Shown piece after piece: positions 22,140 to 34,787 of a stretch of 64,000 bases of DNA (the stretch's first letter is position 1; each line of letters begins with the position of its first letter). The stretch is from Lunularia cruciata (taxonomy: Eukaryota; Streptophyta; Marchantiopsida; Lunulariales; Lunulariaceae): the NCBI GenBank assembly GCA_948567375.1, contig OX419757.1:68138001-68202000 (forward strand), written 5' to 3'. Under the pieces are notes generated by a model. It was not told the origin of the DNA. It saw nothing but the letters and a program-made list of their open reading frames with translations, and ran no database searches. A program made the position numbers and the translations under genes.

Positions 22140-23470
22140 CCACCATAGGGGCTACTCGCTCTCATCCAAGTCTTGGTGGTTGATACCGCTAGCAAGAAGA
22201 GAATATGTGTCACAACTATAAGAATTCAGTCTACTTGATGTCCATTCCTCTTCTGGCCAACTAATAGTAGGCTTATCATCATGGATAAATCTGTCCAAAG
22301 CACTCATCAAAGGGTCAAATGACCAAGCGTACAAAGCTCTTTGTACCCTCTAAGGATAGAAGTGGGTAGGGTGGATGGGACCATGTAGATGGTTCCTATA
22401 ATAAGAGAGTGCATAACTATCTATGATCAAAAGATCACAAAGTGGTAAACCTAATGAAGTAAGATGCTCATATGATCTAACTCTATGTCCTCTAAACTCA
22501 GAATCTTGCTAGATATCTATAGAACACAAACATGCCATGAGCCGAGACCCGGTGTGAACTCCCTCCAAGAGTTTGGGCCATTACCACATGCTCCATAGCA
22601 ACCACTCCACTCCCTCCGGAGTAAGATCTATCCACAAGATAACCTCCAAGTGTAGCAAATAGAATTGGATGAAATGGCTAACACCAGGATGGGCTACCAA
22701 CCCTATAGGCCCGGACTGTGTATGAGGGCACCAACCATGCCTAGTTGTCCCACTCTCCCATGCACAAAGACCAATAGCACCATGAATCCATAATGATGCC
22801 AAACAAGTAACATCCACAATAATAATCTTCTTTCGTAGGAAGCCTGGGAAGAGGATATGTTGAATATACTCTCATGATAGACACATCCTCTCTCTAAACA
22901 TAGTTTGAGTGCCTTGAGTCTCCACACTATGAGGTAATACATGAGTGGCATCAGTCTGGGTCTGCATCTCATGACAAGTATGGGTCTGGCGAGCAATTGT
23001 ACTTAGTCTTAGTCCAAGATGAGCCACGCAAGCCCTCATCTAAGCTAGACTACTCTCACTCTCCTCTACTTAAACATGTGCACTCTTGCACCTCTCTATA
23101 ACATATGCTAACTTTGGTGCCTGATTTTGTAACTGGACCCTATAACCCTCTGCCATGGCAGCGGCACCTAGTATGTCCAAGTCCAAGTCCAAGTCCAAGT
23201 CAACTAATCTTTGCTCTCTCTCTATCTCAAAAGTAAGCAAGGTCAGATTCCTCTCCTCCTTTGCAGCAAGTAAATCCTCTCACTCACAAAGGAGTCTCTC
23301 TTGCTCTAGCACTAATCTCTCTCTCTCTCTCTACACTCTCCAGTCTACTCTCATGCTCAAGGAGAGTTCTCTCTCTACACTTAACCACTCAAACACAATC
23401 ATCTAAAATAAAAGTGATGTCAATAGAACAAGAAGAAGGTGAAGGTACTTTGAAATGCATGGGGTCACCT
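22140..23470 (-). pseudogene. Antisense degenerate ORF, unidentified plant-transposon type
   Basis: Minus-strand segments 22996-22703, 22817-22581 and 22334-22152 are open and have protein-like composition (IHGAIGLCAWESGTTRHGW, WSFDPLMSALDRFIHDDKP). The stretch 23,410-23,150 reads antisense as a Glu/Leu-rich coiled coil and includes a six-base TCCAAG repeat at about 23,174-23,197. Stops break the frame. I see no named domain. Together with 23962-24384 it may be one transposon protein. Confidence 0.3.
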
Positions 23471-23961
23471 TCCCCATAGATGGAGAAAGTGGTGAAGGGG
23501 AAGAAGAAGGAAAAGGAGTTCTCTCAACAAATGTAAGGGTTGTGTCTCAACACAAATTTGTTGAACACCTATTTCCAAGTGGTACATTTAGTTATTCAGC
23601 AAGTACAAATTCAAATTAGAATTTCAAAAATACACAAGTTCACAAGTTCATTAATTCAAGCTTCTTAAATCAACTCATTTATTAAATCTGGTAATGGTAT
23701 ATACAGAAGAACTTTGTATGTTTTCCAACATACAAATATATGAATATATATATGACAAAACTCAAACCTAATCAATCACTTACCATCCTCATCCTCTCCC
23801 TCATCCAATCTATCTACATCCTCATGATCATCATCATGCTCTCCCTTGTGTATAATCTCCTCCTCTCTATCACTTAGGTACATCACGTCCTCCTTTGGAA
23901 TGAAACCTCTCTCCATAAAGAGATGAGTTAGTATCTGCTCAAGGAAGGTGACCCTGAACTT

Positions 23962-24384
23962 TCACCCCTTAGGACTCCTCAATTGGCTTTGCAAACTCCC
24001 TACCTCTGCAATGATAGCTCTAAATGCTAACTCTTCCCAATCATAATCCTCCACACCAAATCTCCTCAACTTGGTCTTGGTGTTGAGTACCAAATACCCA
24101 TGTACAATCTTGGGCCTAATAGTGGGTGCAACAAGTGCACACATCAATTGGAAGAAAGCTCTAAATGCAGGATACACACATTGCCTTGCAAGATATCCTT
24201 TTGCAACCTTGTCCCTTTGTGGAAACCAGTCTGAAACAATTGTGTAAGTAACTATATTCTGTCTTGGTGTTCTTCCCCTTGGCATGGCAAGTGCATCTCT
24301 AACTATATCTGTTGTCAATTGAAACTGCCTTCCTCTTACCAAACCTGTGCAAGAGACCTTGTCCCATGAACTCACAAACTCCAT
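23962..24384 (-). pseudogene. Antisense 140-aa ORF, unidentified plant-transposon-like
   Basis: Open for 140 codons from 24384, with features such as CTGLVRGRQFQLTTDIVRDA, LAMPRG and FRAFFQLMCALVAPTIRPKI. The style (a short region ending in a LxLP/LAMP motif after a beta-strand) resembles anonymous proteins widely scattered in plant repeats. No catalytic motif is visible. It lies upstream, in minus-strand sense, of the degenerate segments at 22140-23470. Confidence 0.35.
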
Positions 24385-26184
24385 ACATGGAAGGACCTGC
24401 AGAACCCACCAAGAAAATTAGCTTAAACTTCAATCATAAGGACTCAAGACAAGGGGTGCCACTTGTAGCCGCCCCTAGACAAAAAGAGAGCAACAAGCGC
24501 CATTGGGTACCACTCAAGGGAACCCAAAGGCGCATAGGGATAGTCATCCCTCATGGGGTGCCATGAGGACACCCGATACTGCACATTGATGCTCGGCTAC
24601 ACTCCCAAAGGCATAGTGCACTAGAAGCCGCTGCGGGACAATGCATTTCAGGAAGCACACCTAGATGACATTGGGTGATGCTTGGTGATGCTAGAAGGCA
24701 CTTGCACAAACAGTTTAGGGTTTAGGATTGGTGCATGATGGCGCTGGGATGCTGGATGACACCGGGAGTCATTGCGGGACAAGGGGAGGCCTAACGTGCA
24801 TAAATCACAAACCTGAGGTGCTAAAATGTTTGAAAGTAGAGAGAAATGAAGAGAAAACAATGAAGAAGGTTTGAATGATACCTCTGGACGTGGATAGTGA
24901 AGTCTAAGTGTAATTTGAGGCCAATTACATGTAGATTGATCTCCCAAATTCTAAAGATAGCAGTTTGAATCTGATGTCCAATCAATTTGTCCAGCCAACA
25001 CTACTTGATGAAATTTGTTGGGTGTTGAATGGTATGAAAAGCTATGAGCCAATTTCCTTCTTGAGTATTTCTCATGTTTGGTCCGTCAACTATCTTTTCA
25101 TATCCCCAGATTTTTGCCATGGTTCAAATTTAGTCTACTTTTCCTCTCTATCTTTCTTCTCAATCTCTCAAATGCTCTCTTGCTCTTTCTCTCAAATCTA
25201 TAGCTCTTTCTCTTGAATGCTCTCCTTCAATTTGAATTCTGAATGGAGCTCTTCCTCTCAAAGTTCCAACTCTCTCAAGCCCCACAGCGAGTTGGTCTCC
25301 TAACAGTTTGCCTCCTTTAGCAATGAGTTTGCCTCCTTCAAACCCCCCATTCGCAAAATGACTCTTTCAAACACTCCACACCCACGTAGTGAAATGAATT
25401 GAAATTACTTTTGTTCAAATCTAGAAAGAAGAAGGTTTATATAGCCCCATGTTGGAAAGAAAGTTTGAATATCCAAACATCCAAAGTGTACACATTCAAT
25501 GTAAAAATCAATATTTGAGAGAAAAGAACTCAAATCTTGAGCGGCAACATGTGGCACTCCATGTTGCCATTTGGCGCAACCAAGCATTACATATATCATG
25601 CAGCGCCTACCAGCGCCACTCAGCACTAATAGGTGCAATAAATTTTTTGAAGTTGGAAGGCGGTTCCTAACATCCTTCAACGTCTACAAATGCCATTGAG
25701 TAGCGCCACATGGTGCCGATGGGCATAAGCTATTTTTTGGCAAGTTGGAGTGCGGCCTCCACCGCATACAAGCGCCATTGCACGGCATCTACAACCATCA
25801 TTGGGCCACTTAAACCTTTTTTCCAACAACATATGTCTAGCGACTTTGAAGTGTAAACTTGCCCAACACCACACCATGTAAGTGTAAGCTTGTGCCTTAT
25901 AAATGTACAGATTAAGCTCCCGAGAATTTGTTTTGCATCCTGGAAATTCTTATTCCAATATTACATAAAGATACACTCATGGTCTAAGTTAGAGACTCAT
26001 GGTCTAAGTTACCAGAATATGAGATATGAGATGAAGAATTGAAAAATAAATAATTTATTATATGGAAACTCACTCAAATATATCATCAGCGTGATAATCA
26101 AGGTAGTGTTGCATCACCCTTGATCTACTTTCTTTTCTACCAAGTTCTATACCATGAAAAGACATTTTTGAATCTATTTGAGTT
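24385..26184. other. No gene recognised
   Basis: Only short incidental open frames. Motifs such as GCGCCATTG and GGCGC recur loosely in 24,455-24,800 and 25,540-25,860. I see no clear repeat boundary. Confidence 0.5.
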
Positions 26185-27146
26185 CTATCCGCCATTGTCA
26201 TCTGACCAAAGGTCATACCTATTGATTAAAAAATTATGTAAAATAATACACACTAATACCCACTTTAAAAAATAAGCATTTCTACTATTGTCTTTGAGTT
26301 GCACTCTTAGCTCACAAAGAGAATGCCATCTAGCTTTCAATACTCCTATACACTGCTCATTTATCACTCTTGCCTTTGCCAAATAATTATTAAACTCCTG
26401 CTTGTCCTCTGATCGGGCCTGCTTGAAAGCAAGGACTAGGTGATGCATGGGTACATAACTCGAATCAGTTTAAAGGTACTCCTTTGCCTCAAAAGTGCGA
26501 CAACTCATTCTCTGGTTCAAATCATTCTATAGTGAGGATTTTTTCAAACAAGTCATGCCATGACATGACTCTTGCATTCTTGCAAGTAAACAAATCAAAT
26601 TATACTCTTAGTAAACCTTACAGTGAGGATCACCAATACATTGAAAAAATATCTAACAAAACAACATATAACACAAAATGTACCTCTGGAAAAATGTATA
26701 ATTCTCCTTTTATCATCACAAATCACTTGGCCATTCATAGAATATGAACCCTTGCAGCTGGAATATATTTCCCCGTACATTTTTGGTCAAGTTGCACAAG
26801 GAAACAATGTTCCATCTACTAAACCAACACAACCAAAAAAACCTTTCTGTGAAAAAACATTGGATATGTTCCTCCTCTCCTCGAGCTCGGGCCAAGCAAC
26901 TTGACTCCTCATCACATCTAATGTGGTTGTCATAACTCTATCAATAAAAGTAATTGTTGGACCAACACTAATACCCAAAATATTTAAACCCCATGCAACA
27001 CAAGCTCCATTGCCGTGATGCCCAAATCTATCCAAGGGTAGGGCAACTTGGATCCACACCGGTGTTTCCTCTCTTTGGTAGCTTTTTTCAAAAATCATGT
27101 GAGTCTTAATCAAATCCACTAATCTTGAAAAATAATTGACATCCAT
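26185..27146 (-). pseudogene. PIF/Harbinger-type DDE transposase, broken
   Basis: On the minus strand from 27146 a segment ends with GFFGCVGLVDGTLFPCA, containing the first catalytic Asp (VDGT). After a stretch riddled with stops, the frame resumes with a TDSSYVPM motif (second Asp) just before 26448. The 3' segment, 26448-26185, contains ARVINEQCIGVLKARWHSL with the catalytic Glu, then WVLVCIILHNFLI. This order and motifs fit the DDE_Tnp_4 (Harbinger/HARBI1) family, which cuts and pastes DNA transposons. Multiple stops make it a pseudogene. No terminal inverted repeats were found by eye. Confidence 0.75.
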
Positions 27147-29240
27147 TCTAGTAAGCGGGCAAAAGGCCTAGGTATCGAGATTTCTAAAATACTCCATCAC
27201 AAACTCTCTACTACGAGGGTAAGTAACACGGGTTTCCAAGTATTGATGAGTATGTGCATGCTCCCATTCACTAATAAAAAATTCTGGCATATCTAAATCT
27301 CCTCCTAATTATGTCTTTGTCTTCATCTTCTAATCCTTGTAACGGTATCTCCAAATCTAACCAAATCATCAATTGAATACATATTCTATTTCTAGTTAGT
27401 TCTACATGAGTGCTCCCTCTCGACATGACTTGACTCAATTTTTAATCACCATAGATACCTCCTTATTGGCAAAGGGGCATCTCTATTCTCGGTGCATAGC
27501 ACAAAAAGACAATCTCATAAATTTTAGCAAAGGGGCATCTCTATTCTTTGTGCACAAAACAAAAACACAATCTCATAAATTTCATTCCATAACAAGAAAA
27601 CAAGTTCATGAATTTCATTTCATCACTCAAGGGGGAATAAGGGCATACATTTCATACTCGTACCAAGAGAGAACGATCAAAATTAAACTTTTTTAAATAG
27701 TGAAATAGAGGATTTTGGAGAGTAACACTTAAACAAAATCACTCCTCCTTCTAACCTTCCCACAACCCGCACTCAAATCTTCCTACTCCAAACGAATTCA
27801 CTCCCCCTTCCAACTCTGGCTATGGGTCTCTTAAATCTTCTTTCGCTGTCAATTTTTGCATGCCTTCAAATCTTTCCACTCATGGTCCCTCCAATCTTCC
27901 TCCGTGGTCAAAAATCACGTTCCGTGTCATTAGCACATAAATCTGTCAACTTTTGATTACCATGGGTGTTCTCGAACATCATTACCTTTGGTGGCCGCCA
28001 CTTTCAATCTAACCCTAAACAACATACTTTATTAATCCTAATATGTAATCAATGCCCTACCGAGTGATAACAGAAATTTCCTTATCCCTTATTGTCTACG
28101 AACCACCTCATATGGAGTGTGCTAATAATAAGGAACTTGGCCCGAACTCCGTAGCGAGACCCTTTCTACTTCCCGTTCACACCCCATTCCGATTTAGTCA
28201 ACACTTTGTAACTATCTATATGAAAAGTTATGAAACTTCGTATAACTGTTTCTGAAACCCCTAATGTGAACTCCATCCTTGTCTATGAGATAGATTCATG
28301 CGGTCACATAAGATTTTGTAAGCACTCTACCTTAAACAATAACAAATTAGTAGTGTAATAACCTACTCGCCCAAGCAAAGTATTCAGCCTCTACCGCGAG
28401 TATAATGTGGTTTTTTCCTTTGCGGACAGTGGTAATGTATACTCTAATTGAAATCCGGATAATCTCTTAGAAAAGGTCATAAACCGGAAGAATATCCGTC
28501 GTCCGGTGTTAATTCTCGCATCTCTCACGAGCATTTTGAGGGAGTTAATTTTAAGTCGTGAGGGAAATGCAGCTGCAGTAGACAGATTTTTCATTCCAAT
28601 ATTTATGGAACTTAGCCCTCAAGGTGTTATCCTTGTACGATTTGATAGGTCTTCCCTCCTTCTTGTTATCCTACGCGTGTCGTTCTTTAATTTGAAAACA
28701 TCTTATGGGAGTTATCCCTCTTCTTGTTCTTCTTCTACTCCTATTGAAATATGAAAAAGATTCACGAAACAGCGGATTTGTCTATCTCAAAACATATGAA
28801 ATGAATGTTATAATAAATTGATGCTACCAGAGTAGGTATAAATACATTCTTGAAGCATAATTGTACTTATAGGATAACACACCGCTTAATCAGATAGAAG
28901 AAAACCATCCTCTACAATACCTTAAGCAAGATCTATGGAAGTTGGGGCATATGCTTTGAACTTGACTCTAGTTCAAATAACCGACAATAGAGACCAAGCA
29001 ACCGAGTTATGAGAATCATGTTTTTGCCTTTATTTATCGTAGGGCATAATTATGTCGAGGAGGAGAGGACCAGAAGTTATAAAGTCTCAAAATATAGAGC
29101 AGACACTAGTGCATGATATTCCCCTCCGACAATCCTAATGTTCGTTGCAAGTAATTTCGGATCTCACTAAATTATTGGGAAAGAACGGCCAAAATAGGCA
29201 CTGCAAAGTTGCTACGTTCTGCTCTTTTGCATCGCGTTTA
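27147..29240. other. No gene recognised; one 58-bp tandem duplication
   Basis: A direct repeat of GCAAAGGGGCATCTCTATTC begins at 27469 and again at 27527 (period 58). Remaining sequence has no supported coding region. The distal end may contain petC promoter sequence. Confidence 0.5.
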
Positions 29241-29317
29241 CCGGATTGGAGATATGGATTGTGTACCACACCTGGGTGAAGGGCGTGTGTGGTACACAAA
29301 CCATATCTGTAATCCGG
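29241..29317. repeat. 31-bp near-perfect inverted repeat upstream of petC
   Basis: Arms 29241-29271 and 29287-29317 are complementary at 28 of 31 positions and enclose a 15-nt loop (CTGGGTGAAGGGCGT). It lies about 150-225 bp upstream of the petC ATG, in the probable promoter or 5' UTR. Confidence 0.9.
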
Positions 29318-29464
29318 GGGAACTAGTCCATGAACACGCGCCTGGCCTTGCTCACTGGAACTGCGACGTTCTTTGTGGGGGCCTGACAAATCGGGAAGAA
29401 TTCTGCAGAAGTGGGGAGGAATTTGGGAGCACGAGTATCAGCAGAATTTGTGAGTTTGGAAGCT

Positions 29465-30151
29465 ATGGCAACCATGTCGGCAGTTCAGGCTATGGCTTCC
29501 ACATCATTGTCGAGGTTTGCCTCAGTTAGCAATGGCGTGAGCGCGTCATCGAGGCTGGAATTTGCACCGTTGAGGACTGTAGTGCCGAGGAAGAACAATG
29601 TCGTGCAGACCGTGTGCTCCGCGGCTGCTTCCGACCGTGTGCCGGACATGAACAAGAGGAATTTGATGAATTTGTTGTTGTTGGGAGCTATCTCTCTGCC
29701 CTCTGCTGGTCTTTTGGGACCTTACTTGTACTTCTTGGTTCCTCCCGGTTCAGGAGGTGGCGGTGCGGGAGTGACTGCCAAGGATGCTCTCGGTACCGAT
29801 GTCACCGAGAAGGGTTGGTTGAAGGCACATTCGCCTGGTGACAGGACTCTTGCTCAGGGTTTGAAGGGAGACCCCACTTACCTCGTTGTCGAGTCCGACG
29901 GCACTTTGGCCACCTACGGTATCAACGCTGTGTGCACTCATCTCGGATGCGTCGTGCCCTTCAACACCGCCGAGAACAAGTTTATTTGCCCCTGTCACGG
30001 TTCCCAGTACAACAACCAAGGAAAGGTCGTCCGAGGTCCTGCCCCTCTTTCTTTGGCTTTGGCTCATGTGGATGTTGTTGACGACAAGGTTGTGTTCACC
30101 CCTTGGGTGGAGACTGACTTCAGGAGCGGCGAGCAGCCATGGTGGTCATAG
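29465..30151 (+). CDS. petC: Cytochrome b6f complex Rieske iron-sulfur subunit, chloroplast precursor
   Basis: A 228-residue nuclear-encoded protein. The Rieske subunit oxidises plastoquinol and passes electrons to cytochrome f in the thylakoid b6f complex. Residues 1 to about 53 are a Ser/Ala/Arg-rich chloroplast transit peptide. About 67-92 form the single membrane anchor ([14 protein letters not shown]). A Gly-rich hinge ([10 protein letters not shown]) follows. The 2Fe-2S ligand motifs are CTHLGC (157-162) and CPCHGS (175-180), and the conserved C-terminus is EQPWWS. I chose ATG 29465 (context GAAGCTATGG), which gives the normal length; upstream in-frame codons lack ATG. All of it is in one exon, whereas angiosperm petC genes are usually split. 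No disruption is seen, so it is presumably functional. Confidence 0.97.
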   Translation: MATMSAVQAMASTSLSRFASVSNGVSASSRLEFAPLRTVVPRKNNVVQTVCSAAASDRVPDMNKRNLMNLLLLGAISLPSAGLLGPYLYFLVPPGSGGGGAGVTAKDALGTDVTEKGWLKAHSPGDRTLAQGLKGDPTYLVVESDGTLATYGINAVCTHLGCVVPFNTAENKFICPCHGSQYNNQGKVVRGPAPLSLALAHVDVVDDKVVFTPWVETDFRSGEQPWWS

Positions 30152-32407
30152 ACTATGGGATTCATGTATATCAGATTCTTCTGTCGCATTAGCTAATTTG
30201 GTGACATCGATTGGGAACAATGAAATTTAACTTCAGCTCACTTGTAAAGCAATATGGTCTTCTTTCAACGGAGTTATAATATCACGACATTTCGTTTATA
30301 ATATGTCCTTTTTAAAGTCTGTACTGCTTTCCTGTGATTTGTTCTATAAACAGTAGAAGCAATTTCACTGCGAGGAATTAGATTTTTTTCTCATAGTATG
30401 TATGAATGTGTAATTATAATTATACACACATAAATTACGGATAAAATCTGGAATTTCAAGGATTTTTGTTTCTCCACGTAGCAGCAGGAGTTGCACATGG
30501 TTTTCCTGAGGTTAGAGCTAGCATTAGCATTTCTCTTGTTAATGTATATTCAAGGTATGCCTTTACCCATTCCTTCAAATGCAGCCACTTCAACCATGTT
30601 CATCTACAAGTACGTGAAAAGAGTGTATTGAGCTGCACTTTGCCGCGGGCGGCGTTTTGAGCATGCTTCGCAAGGTATTGAGGTACTCTCACAAACTCTT
30701 TCTTTGCCCTTGAACGAGTATCAACTCGTTTGGACCACTAGTCATGTCTTCTCTTCTTCTCGACAACACCAGAGAACATCAGGCAGTATGGGTATTTTGA
30801 CGTGAAAATAGGGTGTTGTCAAGCAGTTCAAGAAGAAATAGAAAGTTGATATTGACGAGGTGTCATATAGTCGTTCCGCATGAAACCTTGGCCTCAGCCA
30901 TGCTTTTGGGCATCCACAGCTTATCACACAAACTGGGAGCACTCGATGTGGTAATCACTGCAGCCTTGGAAGCAGGGTACACAAGTTACTGAACATCTTA
31001 AGCCACAGTTATGTAACTCCCGAATCTAAGCATTGCATTTTGATCCTCGTAAGGTTCGAACTGCGTACAGTCACTTGAAATCTACGATCTGGGCTAGACT
31101 TACAACGCTCAACCGAGGCAGGAGCAAAAGATGCCCATGAAGTAGGAATATTGGGTGGGATGGACCAAGTGTTTGAAGTGATGGGAATGACTCACAGCCG
31201 AACCTTTCGCATTTGAAAGAGTGGTATGTTGCCCGGATGTATAAGGCACATGTGATATTTCATTGTCTGATCTCACATTCTTCACCAAAAACAGACAGCT
31301 CCGTGAGATGGTTTATATTTCAGAAAAAATGCGAACAGACATCGGGCAGCCAGCTCTTACCCGGGAATTCTTTTAATCTCTCGTTTGTGTGCGAAGACGT
31401 GGGCCGCAAATGTTGGCAACAGTCAATAATAATATGAACCAGCGGCTGTTCTACAGTCGGTGTATAAGCACCGATAGGGAAAAGAATCCTGTTCCACTTA
31501 AGGCCGTATTTACAGAAGTTTAGGAACACAAGGAGTCCCGATGCTTTTGATAAGTAACGAGCTTCTGATGTCAAAACGTATTACTCTTCGTGGTTTTATT
31601 GCAGAGGATCTGGATGACTTCTGGGTAATGGACTACTGATCCTGACGTTACGAGACCTCTTTTTTGGACTGCCTACACTTCTCGAGGGAAGATTCAAAAC
31701 TTTTTGATATCCATCGCTACTCCGGACCCCTGGATGAAAGCCATCTGCCCAGATGGCAAAATGATCGGTTCAATGACTCTGAATATATTCAAAGGTCACG
31801 GAGTGTATAGTTGCAACGTGAAAAAGGCGACCACATAGAACACATGGGTGGGAAGAACCACCAAGCTATACAAGAGAGACAAATGAGGTAAAATGGGGCT
31901 AGGCCCCAAAAGTATAGATATGAAAAATCTGCACATCTGTGCCTAAGTTTTCCAAGCTATGAAAGTATTGGAGGTCTACAAATTATGGGAGCATCTAAAG
32001 AAGTATAAACTAGAGTAATTGCTCTCTCATGGATTACACCCACCATGCTCTATGTAGAGCAATAGACATATATTATCTAAATTATTTTCTAAAGTATTTA
32101 ACAAAATATGAGAATGAGAAGATTATCTAAAATATGTAATAAAGTATGAGAATGAGAATGATAACTGGGGCATTTAATATGATAATCTCTTGTGCACTCT
32201 TGGTCCCAACTTGTCTAACTTAATGTCCATAGCTCTATATAACTCCAAGGTTAGAGGAACAAAGAGGGAACCTTGTTGCATACCTCTATATTTGGAGATT
32301 TTGTATACCTTTGTTCCATAAGAGGATGAGTAATCACTCCCTTGAAAACCGCATCACAGGTAGGGTATGTGACCACATCATCCGCCATGATTACATATCA
32401 TCTCGGT

Positions 32408-32680
32408 CCAAATATAAATCTGCTCCAAAATGTGTTGTTTATAAAGAATACAAATGCTCCCTCCAAGCTATCTGCTTTCTCTCGCCATAGCAAACACTAT
32501 ATATCTCATATGGTATCATATATCTCACATGGTATCATAGGTAACTATCCTCCAAATATAAATCTGCTCCAACATGTGTTGTTTATAAAGAATACAAATG
32601 CTCCCTCCAAGCTATCTGCTTTCTCTCGCCATAGCAAACACTATATATCTCACATGGTATAATAGGTAACTATCCTCTGC
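32408..32680. repeat. 144-bp tandem duplication
   Basis: CCAAATATAAATCTGCTCC begins at 32408 and again at 32552. The second unit repeats the first almost base for base (AAATGTG versus ACATGTG) up to about 32680. The near identity points to a recent duplication. Confidence 0.9.
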
Positions 32681-32830
32681 TCTCTATAAAAGCTCTGTAG
32701 TGCGAATCACGGTTGTATCTAGTGTAAAACCAAATCCTAGAACTACTGTCCTCTGTTCTCTATAAAGGCTCCCGCATATCATATGAACTCGCTGTCGTAT
32801 CTAGTGTAAAACCACGTCCTAGAACTACAT
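32680..32830. repeat. About 76-bp diverged tandem duplication
   Basis: Two units share CTCTATAAA, GTATCTAGTGTAAAACCA and TCCTAGAACTAC in order. A further imperfect repeat around GAAAGTGGCTGGTG follows at 32,848 and 32,903. Confidence 0.7.
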
Positions 32831-34787
32831 CTAGGATTCTTATCGCGATGGAGAAAGTGGCTGGTGCGAACTGGGCGGTTGTATGAACAGGTCGCGGTGG
32901 AGGAAGTGGCTGGTGAGAAATGGGATTTTGTATGACCAGGCAGTATTGCGGTGAAATAGTTACCGAGTGTTCTTCGCCCGGTATTCTTGGTATTCTTACG
33001 TCTTTCCCGTCCTCAGGAAGATATCTCATTTGAGACGATAGATGCCAGAGCAATTTGCAGGTCTATGACGAGATGCTGACATTCTCGGGAAATATGCAAG
33101 CTGTTGTCTTTGGCAACTTCGCAATGATCTTGTCAGTCCGATGCTTTAAATCCAAATGCCGAATTCTCTGGGGCGTTGTCACTTGCACGCAGTAACATCG
33201 CCCAACTGCAAGCCACACAACAGGCCTCTCGCCAAACAAATAGAAACCTGAAAAGAACTCGGAAATGTCCTGCCGTGGCCACGTGGCAGTTTCTTATCTT
33301 ATGTACGTAGCTCGTTTTGAGAATGAAACGTCTGAATCCGATCGTGCGGTTCTTTTGGAATCTCTGTCTTCACTAGCGTGCTCGGGAAAACTTACCTTCC
33401 GTCTCCTGAAAATTCGCTGCGGCGAATTATTTGTGAGTTGGATCGTCTCGTTGTTACTTGATTTTCGGAGTCTCGGTTCTTCCCCCGTCCTTTCGCAATT
33501 GCTTTTCAATCTTTGCCTCTGGCACTGCGCTCAACTGACAGTGTCTTTAGGACAGACGATAATTTCATAGCGAGGATCGATGCGAGCTCAGCTCGGAAAG
33601 CCACATGGTAACGAGGGAATTTTACTTTTTCCTCCATATCGTTTCTGCAAGCTCTTCCATGGAGCGAAATTAATTGTCCGAGAGTCCTGGACCTCCGGTG
33701 TCCGGAAGTCTTATTTTACGAGGATTACATTCTTAAAATTCAACGACCATTTCAATTGCTTGGCCAGGAACCTTGAGACTCCCAACTTTGCAGCTATATA
33801 CGAGCTCTCAGCTCCAGATTTTCGTGCGGGAGTTTCTTCAGTCAAGATTATCTTTGAGAAATAGGGAGGGAATTGTGCGCTTGGTTTCGAATGAGAAATA
33901 CCGTTCCGGATTTGCAGATGGATCGGTGCGGCGTGGAGAGATGGTATGGCTGGTCTCCTGCAAAACCTTTTATTAGCTCAGTTGGACAGGATTTAAGGTT
34001 CGAATTGCAGACTGACGCACAAGCGCATCAGGACCAAGCATCTATGCACTACGCGTTGTTTACTGACGTGAAGGAAGCTCATATTTCCTCGAGAGGAAGA
34101 CGATCGAGGTCTGTAGGGTTTAAGGAACCGGAGGCGCGCACTGTTCCGATCCTCTACCTTTCTATGCCAAGAAATGTTCACCAGTAGTTCTAGAGAATTT
34201 CGTTGATAAACTTTCAACGGCATTGCAATGCTACTGCTAGTTTCAGAAGTCCTTACCTGAAGGAATGGCGGATGCAAGTGACGCTTGATGTTAGACCGGC
34301 CAATTTGAGGCTGCGATCATCATCTGGAGAGGTAGACTCGGGATAAACTCTTTTAAGATTCAATAGGATAAACGGGATGCCCGCCATTTTTGGTTTGCAG
34401 GAAGAGTTAAATTGCGGTTTCCCAGCTCGTGATGAATCGGGATTGAACACTCAAATACAGGCACAAGTCAGCATTTCGAGTGATGCTGTGCTTATGGCAG
34501 CTAAGGAGGCAATATATCCTATATACTGGATATAGACCTATATCTTTCGTTCTCCGGGTTATGTATTTTCCAGACATTTAGCTGTGGCCCCTCATAGGAG
34601 CTCAACTAATTTTCTATCGGTGTATAGACGAGTTGTACCACAACAGAACCATTTCGTGGTCAAGGAGTAGATCCTGCCGATTTGCAGCGAAATCTTTGTA
34701 CCAGTCTAGCATCTGGGAGAAAGTGAGGTGAAATTTGAGCGAACAACTTACAGTGCTGCAGGAGACGGTTCGATTCACTAATACAAA

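Larger units (their letters stand above)
30152..34787. other. Intergenic region between petC and the dynein gene
   Basis: 4.6 kb with no recognised gene on either strand. It should hold the petC 3' UTR and the dynein promoter, neither of which can be fixed by eye. It contains tandem duplications at 32408-32680 and near 32,680-32,830, and a tRNA-like A-box/B-box pair near 33,974. Open frames at 33,265-33,570 and 33,873-34,187 lack recognisable content; they could be 5' untranslated exons. Confidence 0.55.

Noticed and set aside
23155-23406. Plus-strand frame starting with KSKSKSKS
   Set aside because: A six-base repeat plus CT-rich DNA. The antisense strand gives more protein-like coiled-coil sequence.
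29750-30067. Minus-strand and shifted plus-strand frames over petC
   Set aside because: Overlapping shadows of a well-supported coding sequence.
31050-31065. GGTTCGAACTGC B-box-like motif
   Set aside because: No matching A box or acceptor stem upstream.
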